Source: Azonexus sp. R2A61
Lineage (GTDB): Bacteria > Pseudomonadota > Gammaproteobacteria > Burkholderiales > Rhodocyclaceae
Assembly: GCF_021401135.1 (NCBI RefSeq)
Contig: NZ_JACBFO010000004.1
Coordinates: forward strand, 310,001 to 374,000
Direction: 5' to 3'
DNA: 64,000 nucleotides
In this document: piece after piece, positions 28,963-38,843 of the stretch
How positions within the stretch are numbered: the stretch's first letter is position 1
Layout of the letters: each line of letters starts with the position of its first letter
Translations under genes and position numbers: made by a program
Notes under the pieces: model-generated
The model's database searches: none
Told to the model about the DNA's origin: nothing
The model's input: the letters and a program-made list of their open reading frames with translations, nothing else

Positions 28963-31518
28963 ATGCGGATCAAAACCTTCATCCTGGGCACCTCGGCCGT
29001 CGTTGCCACGCTATTCTTCACTGGCGCCTACTGGTCGCTCGAACGTGTTTTCGATGGCGTCGTTCGTGCCAATGCCGCGCGGACCTCCGAAGCGGCAACC
29101 CGCATCACCTTCGGTGCGATGTATCAGTTGATGAGCCAGGGCTGGAGCCGATCGCAGGCCGATGCCTTTCTGCGCGGCACCGCCGAGGCCGGTCAGGATG
29201 GACTGCAGGTACAGATCTACCGCAGCCAGGTCGTGATCGACCTGTACAAGGAAATCGAACAGCCGCCGCTCGACGACGAGCTGCGCCAGGTCTTCGCCAC
29301 CGGTCAGCCCTTGCGCCGCGATAACGATGTCTACGCGCGGCATATCTATCCGCTGGTGGCCGAGGCCCGCTGCCTCGGTTGTCATACCAATGCCGGCATC
29401 GGCAGCGTCCTCGGGGCGGTCGAGGTCCGTCAGGATTATGCGGGGCTGCTGGCCGATGCGCGTCGCCAACTGTGGTTCGCCTTTGTACTGCTGTTGCCGT
29501 TGGCGGGTTTGCTGGCCGCGGCGGCCGTCTGGTGGGTCGGTCGGCGTATCGAGCGTGCCGTGCAGGCGCTGCAGAGCGATTTCGAGCAGGTCAATGCGGT
29601 TTCCGATCTGAAGGCGCTGTCCCTGCGCGAGCACGATCTCGGGTTCGTCGAACTGCGTTCGATCGATCGTGCCTTGCGCGATCTGCTGCAGAAGCTGCGC
29701 GGCATCGTCGTCGACAAGGAAATCCTGACCTTCGAGATCGGCCTGCTCGAGAAATTCGTCATCACCTCGGACGTGGTTCGTGACTGGCGCGAATACGTCG
29801 GCCGCTTGCTGATGGATATCAATACCATCCTGCCGGCGCATACCTTGTTCTCGATCTTCAAGATCGACGACGAACTGTTCGACCTGGAAGTGTTCTGGCA
29901 TGGCCCGGTGTCGGCGGCGACGCGGGTCAAGATGGAGCATTTCATCCGCCAGGAATTGAACCGCCTGAGCAGCATGCCGGAAGTCGGCGCCTGCAATATC
30001 CATCATCACATTGCGAATCCGGCCGGGCGGCCGATCGAATTGTCGGACGACGAGGTGGCCGTGCGCGTCAAGTCCTTCTTCGTCGACAAGCCGAAGATCG
30101 GCGGTATCGTCGGTATCGGCGTGCATGCCGGCGTGCTCGAGGACGAAACGCGCTATCTGGTGGTCGAGAGCGTGCTGTCCACGCTGCTCAACGTCGTCGG
30201 TTCGGTCAAGGCGATCTACAAGTACACCCGCGATCTCGAGTACTACGCGACGCGCGATCCGCTGACCGACCTGTTCAACCAGCGCGTCTTCTGGGAGCTG
30301 TCGTCCTACGAAATCGGCCGGGCGCAGCGCCACGGTTACAGTTTCGGCCTGTTGCTGATCGATCTCGACAACTTCAAGCTGATCAACGACAACTACGGGC
30401 ATACGGTCGGCGACACCTACTTGCAGCGTTTTGCCCGGCAGGTGCAGGGTGCTTTGCGCGACGGCGACATCCTGGCCCGTTACGGTGGCGACGAATTCGT
30501 CGCGGTGTTGCCCGAAGCCGGCAGCGACGCGGCGGTTGCGGTGGCCAACCGGGTACGCCAGGCCGTCGATGCGCTGGAGGTCCTGACCCCCGACGGCGTC
30601 CGCCTGCGCGGTACCGCCTCGATCGGTCTGGCGGTCTATCCCGATCACGCGGAAAACGCCAAGGATCTGCTGCTGTTCGCCGACAACATGATGTATCGCG
30701 CCAAGGCCGCCGGCAAGGATCAGATCGCCGTTCCATCGCAGGAAGACGTGGTCGAGATTTTCCGCGATATCTCGCAGAAGAGCGTGATGGTCCTCGAGGC
30801 CATCGACAACCGTCGTATCGTCCCGTACTTTCAGCCCATCCTGGACGTCGCTTCGCGGCGTGTCGTGGCTTACGAGGTGCTGTCGCGCATCCAGTTGGAC
30901 GGCCAGATCATCCGCGCCGACGAGTTCGTCGAGATTGCCGAGAAGATGGGCGTCATCCACCGGCTCGACATGCTGGTGCTGGAGCAGGCGCTGGCTTCGC
31001 TGACAGCCCAGGGGCATACCGGCGAAGTGTTCGTGAACCTGTCGCCGAGGGCCTTGGTCTTCAGCGAATTCGCCCGCGACCTGCGGCGCATCATCGCGGC
31101 CAGCGGTGTCGATCCGTCGCGTATCGTGTTCGAGATCACCGAACGCGATACGGTGAAGAACCTGTCGCTGCTTGAGCGTTTCCTGAACGATCTGAAAGCC
31201 GATGGTTTCAAGCTGGCGATCGACGATTTCGGTTCCGGTTTCTCGTCCTTCCACTATCTGCGGCGTTTCCCGATCGATTACCTGAAGATCGAGGGCGACT
31301 TCATCGCCAACATGCTGCATAGCGACAAGGACCGGACCTTCGTCACCAGCATCCGTTCGCTGGCGCGCGAGATGGGAATCACGGTGGTTGCCGAGTACGT
31401 CGAATCGAATCAGGTGCTCGAGGAGCTGGCGCAAATGGAAGTGCACCTGGCCCAGGGGTTCTACATCGGTCGTCCGTCGCCGGAGCTGTTGCCGGTCGAT
31501 TGGCAGCCGGCCGAGTGA
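28963..31518 (+). CDS. Membrane GGDEF-EAL protein with periplasmic CxxCH heme-binding sensor
   Basis: This 851-residue bifunctional c-di-GMP enzyme has helix 1 at about 5-27, a periplasmic domain resembling DUF3365/Tll0287, and helix 2 at about 169-192. The periplasmic domain carries a heme-c motif, C137-LG-C140-H141. A GAF-like region (about 260-415) follows. The GGDEF domain has GGDEF at 508-512 and an I-site RDGD at 499-502. The EAL domain has EVL at 638-640, DDFGSGFSS and VAEYVE. Both catalytic sets look usable. The heme suggests redox, O2 or NO sensing. It is transcribed divergently from the sialidase-like gene. Confidence 0.94.
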   Translation: MRIKTFILGTSAVVATLFFTGAYWSLERVFDGVVRANAARTSEAATRITFGAMYQLMSQGWSRSQADAFLRGTAEAGQDGLQVQIYRSQVVIDLYKEIEQPPLDDELRQVFATGQPLRRDNDVYARHIYPLVAEARCLGCHTNAGIGSVLGAVEVRQDYAGLLADARRQLWFAFVLLLPLAGLLAAAAVWWVGRRIERAVQALQSDFEQVNAVSDLKALSLREHDLGFVELRSIDRALRDLLQKLRGIVVDKEILTFEIGLLEKFVITSDVVRDWREYVGRLLMDINTILPAHTLFSIFKIDDELFDLEVFWHGPVSAATRVKMEHFIRQELNRLSSMPEVGACNIHHHIANPAGRPIELSDDEVAVRVKSFFVDKPKIGGIVGIGVHAGVLEDETRYLVVESVLSTLLNVVGSVKAIYKYTRDLEYYATRDPLTDLFNQRVFWELSSYEIGRAQRHGYSFGLLLIDLDNFKLINDNYGHTVGDTYLQRFARQVQGALRDGDILARYGGDEFVAVLPEAGSDAAVAVANRVRQAVDALEVLTPDGVRLRGTASIGLAVYPDHAENAKDLLLFADNMMYRAKAAGKDQIAVPSQEDVVEIFRDISQKSVMVLEAIDNRRIVPYFQPILDVASRRVVAYEVLSRIQLDGQIIRADEFVEIAEKMGVIHRLDMLVLEQALASLTAQGHTGEVFVNLSPRALVFSEFARDLRRIIAASGVDPSRIVFEITERDTVKNLSLLERFLNDLKADGFKLAIDDFGSGFSSFHYLRRFPIDYLKIEGDFIANMLHSDKDRTFVTSIRSLAREMGITVVAEYVESNQVLEELAQMEVHLAQGFYIGRPSPELLPVDWQPAE

Positions 31519-31547
31519 ATCTCCCGCGGTCGACCTGCCTGACGGGG

Positions 31548-31553
31548 TAAAAT
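31548..31553 (+). promoter_or_regulatory. Candidate -10 element for dnaE
   Basis: TAAAAT in the context GGGGTAAAATCGCGG lies only seven bases before the dnaE ATG, implying a very short or leaderless transcript if used. A GCGGTCGACC palindrome relative lies just upstream. Confidence 0.3.
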
Positions 31554-31560
31554 CGCGGCC

Positions 31561-34500
31561 ATGAGTTCGCCGCGTTTCGTCCACCTCCGCCTCCACTCCG
31601 AATACTCCGTCACCGACGGCATCGTCCGCATCGGCGATGCCGTCAAGCAGGCTGCCGCCAATGGCATGCCGGCACTGGCGCTGACCGATCTGGGCAACCT
31701 GTTTGGGCTGGTCAAGTTCTACACCGGTGCCCGTGGTAAAGGGGTCAAGCCGATTGCCGGCGCCGACGTCTGGGTGGCCAATCCGGAATCGCCGGAAGAT
31801 CCGTACCGCTTGTTGTTGCTGGTCCGTAACCGCCTGGGCTACCGGCAACTCTGCGAATTGTTGACCCGGGCCTATGTGGTCGACGGTCGGCGCGAGCGCG
31901 CCGAACTGCGTCGCGAATGGTTGGGCGAAATCGGTTGCGATGGTCTGATCGCGTTGTCCGGCGCGCATCTCGGCGACGTCGGCGAGGCCTTGCTGAACGG
32001 CAACTTCGAACTGGCCGGCGAGCGGGCCCGGGCCTGGGAGGCGATCTTTCCCGGCGCCTTCTATCTCGAAGTTCAGCGTTACGGTCAGCCGCAGCAGGAG
32101 GCGATGGTCAACCAGACTGCCGATCTGGCTGGTGAGACCGGGATTCCGCTGGTCGCCACGCATCCCGTCCAGTTCATGGCGCGCGACGATTTCCAGGCAC
32201 ACGAGGCGCGCGTCTGCATCGCCGAAGGCTATGTGCTCGGCGACCACCGGCGGCCGAAGATCTATACCGAGGAGCAGTATTTCAAGTCGCAGGAAGAGAT
32301 GACCGAGCTCTTCGCCGACCTGCCGGAGGCCCTCGAAAACACGCTGGAAATTGCCCGCCGCTGCAATATCGAGATGACGCTGGGCAAGAACTTCCTGCCC
32401 AATTTCCCGATCCCGGACGGGATGACCATCGACGAATTCCTGGTCCATGAAGCCGAACAGGGACTGGAAAAGCGGCTGGCCGAGCTCTATCCCGATCCCG
32501 AGGTCAGGGCGCAGCGGCGCCCGGAGTACGACGAGCGCCTGAAGTTCGAGTGCAACACCATCATCCAGATGGGTTTCCCCGGCTACTTCCTGATCGTTGC
32601 CGACTTCATCAACTGGGCCAAGCACAACGGCGTGCCGGTCGGCCCCGGGCGGGGCTCGGGCGCCGGTTCGCTGGTCGCCTATTCGCTGCGCATCACCGAT
32701 CTTGATCCGCTGGCCTACGCCCTGCTGTTCGAGCGCTTCCTGAATCCGGAACGGGTGTCCATGCCCGACTTCGACGTCGATTTCTGCCAGGACAACCGCT
32801 GGCGCGTCATCGAATACGTGCGCGAGCACTACGGCGCCGATGCAGTCAGTCAGATCGCCACCTTCGGTACGATGTCGTCGAAGGCGGTGATCCGCGACGT
32901 CGGTCGGGTGTTCGGCCTGCCTTACTCGATGTGCGACCGCATCTCGAAGCTGATCCCGATCGTCCAGAACAAGCCGGTGTCGCTGGCCGAGGCGCTCGAG
33001 CAGGAACCGCAACTGCGCGAGATGATGGAAGGCGACGGTGACGGTGAAACCATCCGCGAGCTGTTCGATCTGGCCGGCCGCCTAGAGGACTTGACCCGCA
33101 ACGTCGGCATGCACGCCGGCGGCGTGCTCATCGCGCCGGGCAAGATCACCGACTTCTGCCCGATCTACCAGGCGACCGGCGCCGACGCGTCGCCGGTGTC
33201 GCAGTTCGACAAGGACGACGTCGAGAAGGCCGGTCTGGTCAAGTTCGACTTCCTCGGCCTGCGCAACCTGACGATTATCGAACTGGCGCTCAAGTACATC
33301 GCGCGCATGACCGGCGAGACGCTCGACCTGATGTCGCTCGGCTTCGAGGACCCCGGGGCCTACCAGATCCTCAAGGACGCCAACACCACGGCGATCTTCC
33401 AGGTCGAATCCGAGGGCATGAAGAAGCTGCTGAAGAAGCTCGCCCCCGACCGTTTCGAAGACATCATCGCCGTGCTGGCGCTCTATCGCCCCGGCCCGCT
33501 CGGCTCCGGGATGGTGGACGACTTCATCCTGCGGAAAAAGGGCCAGCAGGCCATCGACTATTTCCACCCCGACCTGACCGCCTGCCTGGCGCCGACCTAC
33601 GGCGTCATCGTGTACCAGGAACAGGTCATGCAGATCTCGCAGATCATCGGCGGCTACACGCTCGGTGGCGCCGACATGCTGCGCCGGGCGATGGGCAAGA
33701 AGAAGCCCGAGGAAATGGCCAAGCACCGCGAGACCATCGCCGCCGGTGCCAAGGAAAAGGGCTACGATCCGGCGCTGGCCGAGCAGTTGTTCGACCTGAT
33801 GACCAAGTTCGCGGAATACGGCTTCAACAAGTCGCACACCGCCGCCTACGCCGTCGTCACTTATCACACCGCCTGGCTCAAGCGTTACCACTGCGCGGCC
33901 TTCATGGCGGCGACCATGTCGTCCGACATGGACAACACCGACACGGTGAAGATCTTCTACGAGGACACCATCGCCAACAAGGTGAAGGTGCTCGGGCCGG
34001 ACGTCAATGCCTCGAATTACCGTTTCGAGCCGGTCGACCGCGAGACCATCCGCTACGGTCTCGGTGCGGTGAAGGGCACCGGCGAGCAGGCGGTCAACGT
34101 AATCCTGAAGGCGCGCGAAGAGGGTGGGCCGTTCAAGGATCTGTTCGACTTCTGCCAGCGTTGCGACAAGCGCCAGGTCAATCGCCGGACCATCGAGGCT
34201 TTGATCCGGGCCGGCGCTTTCGACAGTATCGATGCCGATCGCCACAAGCTCGTCGCTTCGGTCGGCATCGCCATGGAATACGCCGAGCAGGTCGAGCGCA
34301 ACGCGATGCAGACCAGCCTGTTCGACATCGCCGAGGTTGCCGAGGCGCATGCGCCGGAATACATCAACGTTCGGCCCTGGGACGAAAAGACGCGCCTGAT
34401 GGAAGAAAAGAGCGCGCTCGGCTTTTTCTTCTCCGGCCATCCGTACAACACCTGCAAGCGGGAATTGTCGCGTTTCGTCCGTCGACCGCTGAACCGGCTG

Positions 34501-35004
34501 GAGCCGGCCAAGGAATTCCAGTTGCTGGCCGGTATCGTGGTCGGTGTACGGACGCAGATGACGCGGCGCGGCAAGATGCTCTTTGTCCAGCTCGACGACG
34601 GTACGACGATGGTCGAAGTCTCGGTATTCAACGAACTGTTCGAAGCCGAGCGCAGCAAGATCGTCACCGATGAGGTTCTGGTCGTTGAAGGCAAGGTCCG
34701 CTACGACGATTTTTCCGGCGGCAACAGTGTTGCCGCCGAGCGTTTGATGACCCTGGGCGAGGCGCGGGCCCGTTTTGCCAAACACCTGATGCTGAAGATG
34801 AACGGCAGTTCCGACGCCAGTCGCCTGCGGGCCTTGCTGCAGCCGTTTTCCCCCGGGCCTGCTGCGGTGCGTATCCGCTACCGCAACGCCAAGGCGCAAT
34901 GCGAGATGCAACTCGGTGAAAACCTCAAGGTCAGGCTGGACGATGCTTTGATCGATGCACTGGCCGGCTGGCTGGCGCCGGACAACGTCGAGATCGTCTA
35001 TTGA
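31561..35004 (+). CDS. dnaE: DNA polymerase III subunit alpha DnaE
   Basis: This is the replicative polymerase catalytic subunit, 1147 residues. The PHP domain starts FVHLRLHSEYSVTDGI. The palm carries PDFDVDFCQDNRW, with catalytic aspartates in DFDVD, preceded by GPGRGSGAGSLVAYSL. An HhH region and a C-terminal OB fold (LLAGIVVGVRTQMTRRGKMLFVQLDD) follow. All domains are intact. It is separated from the convergent chemoreceptor gene by a strong hairpin. Confidence 0.98.
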   Translation: MSSPRFVHLRLHSEYSVTDGIVRIGDAVKQAAANGMPALALTDLGNLFGLVKFYTGARGKGVKPIAGADVWVANPESPEDPYRLLLLVRNRLGYRQLCELLTRAYVVDGRRERAELRREWLGEIGCDGLIALSGAHLGDVGEALLNGNFELAGERARAWEAIFPGAFYLEVQRYGQPQQEAMVNQTADLAGETGIPLVATHPVQFMARDDFQAHEARVCIAEGYVLGDHRRPKIYTEEQYFKSQEEMTELFADLPEALENTLEIARRCNIEMTLGKNFLPNFPIPDGMTIDEFLVHEAEQGLEKRLAELYPDPEVRAQRRPEYDERLKFECNTIIQMGFPGYFLIVADFINWAKHNGVPVGPGRGSGAGSLVAYSLRITDLDPLAYALLFERFLNPERVSMPDFDVDFCQDNRWRVIEYVREHYGADAVSQIATFGTMSSKAVIRDVGRVFGLPYSMCDRISKLIPIVQNKPVSLAEALEQEPQLREMMEGDGDGETIRELFDLAGRLEDLTRNVGMHAGGVLIAPGKITDFCPIYQATGADASPVSQFDKDDVEKAGLVKFDFLGLRNLTIIELALKYIARMTGETLDLMSLGFEDPGAYQILKDANTTAIFQVESEGMKKLLKKLAPDRFEDIIAVLALYRPGPLGSGMVDDFILRKKGQQAIDYFHPDLTACLAPTYGVIVYQEQVMQISQIIGGYTLGGADMLRRAMGKKKPEEMAKHRETIAAGAKEKGYDPALAEQLFDLMTKFAEYGFNKSHTAAYAVVTYHTAWLKRYHCAAFMAATMSSDMDNTDTVKIFYEDTIANKVKVLGPDVNASNYRFEPVDRETIRYGLGAVKGTGEQAVNVILKAREEGGPFKDLFDFCQRCDKRQVNRRTIEALIRAGAFDSIDADRHKLVASVGIAMEYAEQVERNAMQTSLFDIAEVAEAHAPEYINVRPWDEKTRLMEEKSALGFFFSGHPYNTCKRELSRFVRRPLNRLEPAKEFQLLAGIVVGVRTQMTRRGKMLFVQLDDGTTMVEVSVFNELFEAERSKIVTDEVLVVEGKVRYDDFSGGNSVAAERLMTLGEARARFAKHLMLKMNGSSDASRLRALLQPFSPGPAAVRIRYRNAKAQCEMQLGENLKVRLDDALIDALAGWLAPDNVEIVY

Positions 35005-35007
35005 ACG

Positions 35008-35040
35008 TTGTCCGCCGCCGTCGTGCCCGGCGGCGGACAA
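35008..35040. terminator. Strong hairpin between convergent dnaE and chemoreceptor genes
   Basis: Thirteen-base arms TTGTCCGCCGCCG/CGGCGGCGGACAA pair perfectly around a seven-base loop, three bases past the dnaE stop codon. The outer AA/TT bases give only weak T-runs. It is well placed to serve both genes. Confidence 0.6.
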
Positions 35041-35047
35041 TTAATCC

Positions 35048-36565
35048 TCAGGCAACCAGCTCGGTCTTGAAGCCGATGCGCACCGCGCCCCAGTGGCGGC
35101 CGTTGACCATGATCGGCATCGACAGGTCGTTGAGAATTTCCCCAGTGTCGCGGACATAGGTCTGGAACAGCGAGGACTTCTGGTTCTTGGCCAGCTTGAT
35201 GCCGACCGGGTCGTTGAAGATCCGCTTGTGCCGGCACTTGGTCAGGTCGACCGCCGGGTCTCCGCTGGGCGGATTGGAGAAGACGCCGTTGTGCGCTGGT
35301 GCATAACCGTTGGTATCCACCGACAGCGAATAGACCAGTCCCGGGACTTCGCCTAGCAGGCGGTCGTACAGAGCGGTCAGTTCGGCATCGCACTGGCTGT
35401 CGTAGGCGGTCGTGTAACGTTTCGGGTTGGAGCCCGGAATGTCCTTGTAGGCCTGGTCGAATACGTTGATGCCGCGCTCGGCGATCCGCGTCAGGATGTC
35501 GGCAACGTTGTCGCGGAACTGTGCGCAGCGATCGTGCAGCGTGTCGAACATGCTGTTGCCGGTGCGGAAATCGGCGAGTGTGCATTGCAGGTCTTCGGTC
35601 GATTCGCGCAGGGTCTTCGCCGAATCCTGGCACTGTTTCATGCGGCCGGAAATGTCCACCGAATGATTGCGAATTTCCTCGACCTCGCGGTGGATGGCCT
35701 GATTGCTTTCGCGCAGGTTGTAGATGGCGCTGGAGATCGTGCCGAGCTGGTCGGTCGTCCGGCGGAAATCGGTGACCATCGTGGTCAGATCGGCGGCCGA
35801 GGTTTCAACGTATTCGTTGGCCCGGGTGACCTCGCCGACGATGGTCTGCGTCTTGGCCGAGGTATCGGAAACCAGGTTGATCATCGACTGGGTGTTCTGG
35901 CCGATCACCTGGGTGGCGGTCTTCACCTTTTCGGCCAGCTTGCGCACTTCGTCGGCAACCACCGCGAAGCCGCGGCCGGCTTCACCGGCGCGGGCGGCTT
36001 CGATGGCCGCATTGAGCGCCAGCAGGTTGGTCTGATCGGAAATGTCGTTGATCAGCGAGACGATCTCGTTGATCTTCATCGAGCTGGTATGCAGTTCGGA
36101 TACGGTGGACGAGAAATGTTCGATATGTTCGTTGGTCGACCGCATGGTGGTCGCCACGGTCTCCATCTGCGCCAGCGAACGCTGGGCCAGGTCGAGATTG
36201 TTCTGCGTCGAGGCCTGGATGGCGTCGGAGTTCATCGCCACTTCGCTGACTGCGTGGTTGACCCGGTTGCTCGATTCGAAGATGTCGGCGGCCAGGGCTT
36301 CCTGGCGGCGCACCGCATCGCCGGTGAGTTGCACCAGGTGGTTCATCCGCGCGGCATCGGCGGCGATGCTGACGCTGCTGTTGCGGGCGTGCGTGATCAG
36401 GCTGCGGATGCGCGAGAAGAAGCGGTTGAGGTTGGCCGAGATGCGACCCGAGGCGTCGCTGCCCTGGCTGCCCACCGTTAGCGTCAGGTCGGCACTGCCT
36501 TCGGCAATCGCCGTGACGTCGCGGTCCAGTTTGGACAATGCGGCGTTGTTTCCGAACAATCCCAT
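35048..36565 (-). CDS. Soluble methyl-accepting chemotaxis protein
   Basis: The 505-residue chemoreceptor has no membrane segment. The signalling hairpin tip [19 protein letters not shown] with [16 protein letters not shown] lies near 175-215. It is followed by a C-terminal sensor domain of about 150 residues, with [15 protein letters not shown] and [21 protein letters not shown], that resembles a Cache/PAS-type fold. So the receptor probably senses a cytoplasmic signal such as redox or metabolic state. No che genes are adjacent. Confidence 0.92.
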   Translation of the reverse strand: MGLFGNNAALSKLDRDVTAIAEGSADLTLTVGSQGSDASGRISANLNRFFSRIRSLITHARNSSVSIAADAARMNHLVQLTGDAVRRQEALAADIFESSNRVNHAVSEVAMNSDAIQASTQNNLDLAQRSLAQMETVATTMRSTNEHIEHFSSTVSELHTSSMKINEIVSLINDISDQTNLLALNAAIEAARAGEAGRGFAVVADEVRKLAEKVKTATQVIGQNTQSMINLVSDTSAKTQTIVGEVTRANEYVETSAADLTTMVTDFRRTTDQLGTISSAIYNLRESNQAIHREVEEIRNHSVDISGRMKQCQDSAKTLRESTEDLQCTLADFRTGNSMFDTLHDRCAQFRDNVADILTRIAERGINVFDQAYKDIPGSNPKRYTTAYDSQCDAELTALYDRLLGEVPGLVYSLSVDTNGYAPAHNGVFSNPPSGDPAVDLTKCRHKRIFNDPVGIKLAKNQKSSLFQTYVRDTGEILNDLSMPIMVNGRHWGAVRIGFKTELVA

Positions 36566-36648
36566 GTTTGTCTCCCGTTATATTTTTGATCGGAGGGATG
36601 GCGCATCATACGTCGCCGGCACGGCCTTGTCACCGTGCTGGCGCGGGT

Positions 36649-37233
36649 TCAGGGACGTTGTCGGGAGGCGAGTCTGCCGAGGATGAAACCCTTCAGTTCG
36701 TGGAACGGAATCGGTTTGCCGAACACCGTCACATCGGTCGGAATGCCTTGCTGGCGAATCTCGGTCGCGTCGATGGCGCTGACCACGATGATGTCCATTT
36801 GCGCCAGCTCGGGATTGGCACGCAGCCGGCGGATCATCTCGAAACCGTCCATGCCCGGCATCATCAGGTCGGCGATCAGGATGTCCGGCATCCGCTGGCC
36901 GACTTGCAGCAAGCCTTCGAAGCCATCGCCGACGATGCGCAGTCGGATCGGCAGTTGCCAGGCGTCGATCGTCATCCGGTAAAGCTTTTGCAGCGTGGTG
37001 TCGTCTTCGGCCACCAGGATGTCGAGATGGCCGGCGCTTTCGTTCGGGCTGGATATCTGCTTGCGGCGACGGGCCAGCAAGGCTTCGACCGAGGCGACAG
37101 GAATGCGCCGGTGTCCGCCGGCCGTCTTCCAGGCGTCGAGGACGCCGTTCTCCACCATGTTCTGGACCGTGCCGAGAGAGACGCCGAGTCGTTGGGCGGC
37201 CTGTCGAGTGCTGAGGAATTCGCTGTCTGCCAT
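36649..37233 (-). CDS. Excisionase-type HTH fused to a receiver domain
   Basis: The 194-residue protein begins with a MerR/excisionase-like helix-turn-helix (FLSTRQAAQRLGVSLGTVQNMVENGVL, about 6-55, with KTAGGHRRI). A response-regulator receiver (about 70-190) follows, with Asp122 in LIADLMMPGMDG and a conserved Lys in VFGKPI. This order, DNA-binding first and receiver second, is the reverse of most response regulators. No partner kinase is next to it. It diverges from the Dab-like operon and could regulate it. Confidence 0.88.
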   Translation of the reverse strand: MADSEFLSTRQAAQRLGVSLGTVQNMVENGVLDAWKTAGGHRRIPVASVEALLARRRKQISSPNESAGHLDILVAEDDTTLQKLYRMTIDAWQLPIRLRIVGDGFEGLLQVGQRMPDILIADLMMPGMDGFEMIRRLRANPELAQMDIIVVSAIDATEIRQQGIPTDVTVFGKPIPFHELKGFILGRLASRQRP

Positions 37234-37391
37234 CGCTATCGTCGAAATTGCAAAACTGGCAAATTCTAAACTCAGAAGCGGCCTTGTGCAAAGAAAAACC
37301 TGATCCATCGTTCTCCCGGCCGCCGGCGCGGCTGGCATAATCGCCGGATACCTGACAAGGCGTGGTGTGAAACGTCGATGAGGAAGAGGGG

Positions 37392-38840
37392 ATGCTGAAG
37401 GTGCTGGTTTTCATGCCGGTGGCTGCCGCTGCCGCGGTGGCGCTCGTGCCCGGCCGGCATCCGCTGCTGCGTTGGCGCCTGGCGATGCTCTGCGCGCTGG
37501 GGGCGCTGGCCTGGTCCTTGTTCCTGCTCGCTCGCTTCGATCCCGGCGGCGAGGCTTTCCAGTTTGCCTGGAGCCGCGCCTGGAACGTCCGGCTGGGGTC
37601 GTACTTCTCGCTGGCCGTCGACGGCCTTTCGCTGGCCATGGTGCTGTTGACCGCACTGCTGACGCTGGTGGCCGTACTGGTGTCGCGCGAGCTGGCGCGC
37701 GGCGCACGACTTTACTATCCGTTGTTGTTTCTGTTGCAGTCGGCGATGTTCGGGGTATTCACCGCCCGCGACTGGTCGCTGTTCTACGTTTTCTGGGAAG
37801 CGACGCTGATCCCGTTGTTCTTCCTGATCGACCGCTTGGGCGGCGACGACCGGCAGCGGGCGGCACTGAATTTCTTCCTGTATACGCTGGGGGGATCGGT
37901 GTTCATGCTGGTGGCGCTGCTCTTCCTTTATGACGCGGCGCCCGGGCATAGCTTTGCGATGGCCGACATGGCAGCCGGCGGCGCTCGCCTGGCGCCCGCC
38001 ATGCAACTGCTGATCTTCGGCGGGCTGTTCATCGGTTTCGCCGTCAAGATGCCGGTCGTGCCGCTGCATGGCTGGCTGCCGCTGGCGCATGTCGAGGCGC
38101 CCGGGCCGGTGTCGCTGCTGCTTTCCGGCGTGTTGCTGAAAATGGGAGCCTACGGTTTGCTGCGGGCCGCTGAAACCTTGCCGGCCGCCTTCCTGGCTAC
38201 CCAGGACTGGCTGGCCGCACTGGCGTTCGTCAGCCTCGTCTATGGGGCCGTGCTGGCCTGGCGTCAGCAGGACCTGAAAGCGATGGTCGCCTATTCCTCG
38301 ATCTCGCACATGGGCGTCGTCTTGCTCGGGATCGCGACGCTCAACCGGACCGGTTTGCATGGCGCGGTGTTCCAGATGGTGGCACACGGCCTGGCCGCTG
38401 CATTGCTGTTCATGATCGTCGGCCTGCTTTACCAGCGCACGCATCGCCGCGATCTGGCCGATTATGCGGGCCTGGCGGAGGGCGCCCCCCGTTTTGCCCG
38501 TTGCTTCGCGGCGGCACTGCTGCTGGCGATCGGTCTGCCGGCGAGTGCCGGCTTCATTGCCGAACTGCATGTGCTGTTCGGCGCGCTGGCGCGCTGGGGA
38601 GGATGGGTGTTGCTGCTCGGGCTGGCGATGCTGCTCGGCGCGGCCTACGGATTGCGTACCATCGGCGTGCTGTTTGCGGCGGGCAGCAACGGTCCGCGTT
38701 GCCCCGACATGCGGCGCAGCGAGTTGCTGGGTGCCGCGCTACTGCTGGCGGTCAGTATTGCGCTCGGTGTGTGGCCGCGACCGTTGCTCGATCTGGTCGA
38801 CGGCAGCGTCGCCCGCCTTGCCGTGCTGTTCGGGGGCTGA
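37392..38840 (+). CDS. NuoM-like proton-channel subunit 1 of the Dab-like complex
   Basis: The 482-residue protein has about 14 membrane helices and is homologous to NuoM/MrpD antiporter subunits (Proton_antipo_M). The key charged residues are in place: Glu136 in FYVFWEATLIP, Lys219 in FAVKMPVVPLHGWLP and Lys250 in LLKMGAYGLL. There are no other complex I genes here, so it is not part of a standard NADH dehydrogenase. Three bases separate it from the dabA-like gene. It is the first gene of the six-gene operon. Confidence 0.93.
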   Translation: MLKVLVFMPVAAAAAVALVPGRHPLLRWRLAMLCALGALAWSLFLLARFDPGGEAFQFAWSRAWNVRLGSYFSLAVDGLSLAMVLLTALLTLVAVLVSRELARGARLYYPLLFLLQSAMFGVFTARDWSLFYVFWEATLIPLFFLIDRLGGDDRQRAALNFFLYTLGGSVFMLVALLFLYDAAPGHSFAMADMAAGGARLAPAMQLLIFGGLFIGFAVKMPVVPLHGWLPLAHVEAPGPVSLLLSGVLLKMGAYGLLRAAETLPAAFLATQDWLAALAFVSLVYGAVLAWRQQDLKAMVAYSSISHMGVVLLGIATLNRTGLHGAVFQMVAHGLAAALLFMIVGLLYQRTHRRDLADYAGLAEGAPRFARCFAAALLLAIGLPASAGFIAELHVLFGALARWGGWVLLLGLAMLLGAAYGLRTIGVLFAAGSNGPRCPDMRRSELLGAALLLAVSIALGVWPRPLLDLVDGSVARLAVLFGG

Positions 38841-38843
38841 GCG

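Noticed and set aside
29011-33012. A 1333-codon open frame on the minus strand opposite the GGDEF-EAL gene and dnaE
   Set aside because: It mirrors two unmistakable genes, is rich in Asp, His, Arg and Gln as expected of antisense frames in high-GC DNA, and has no recognisable domain.
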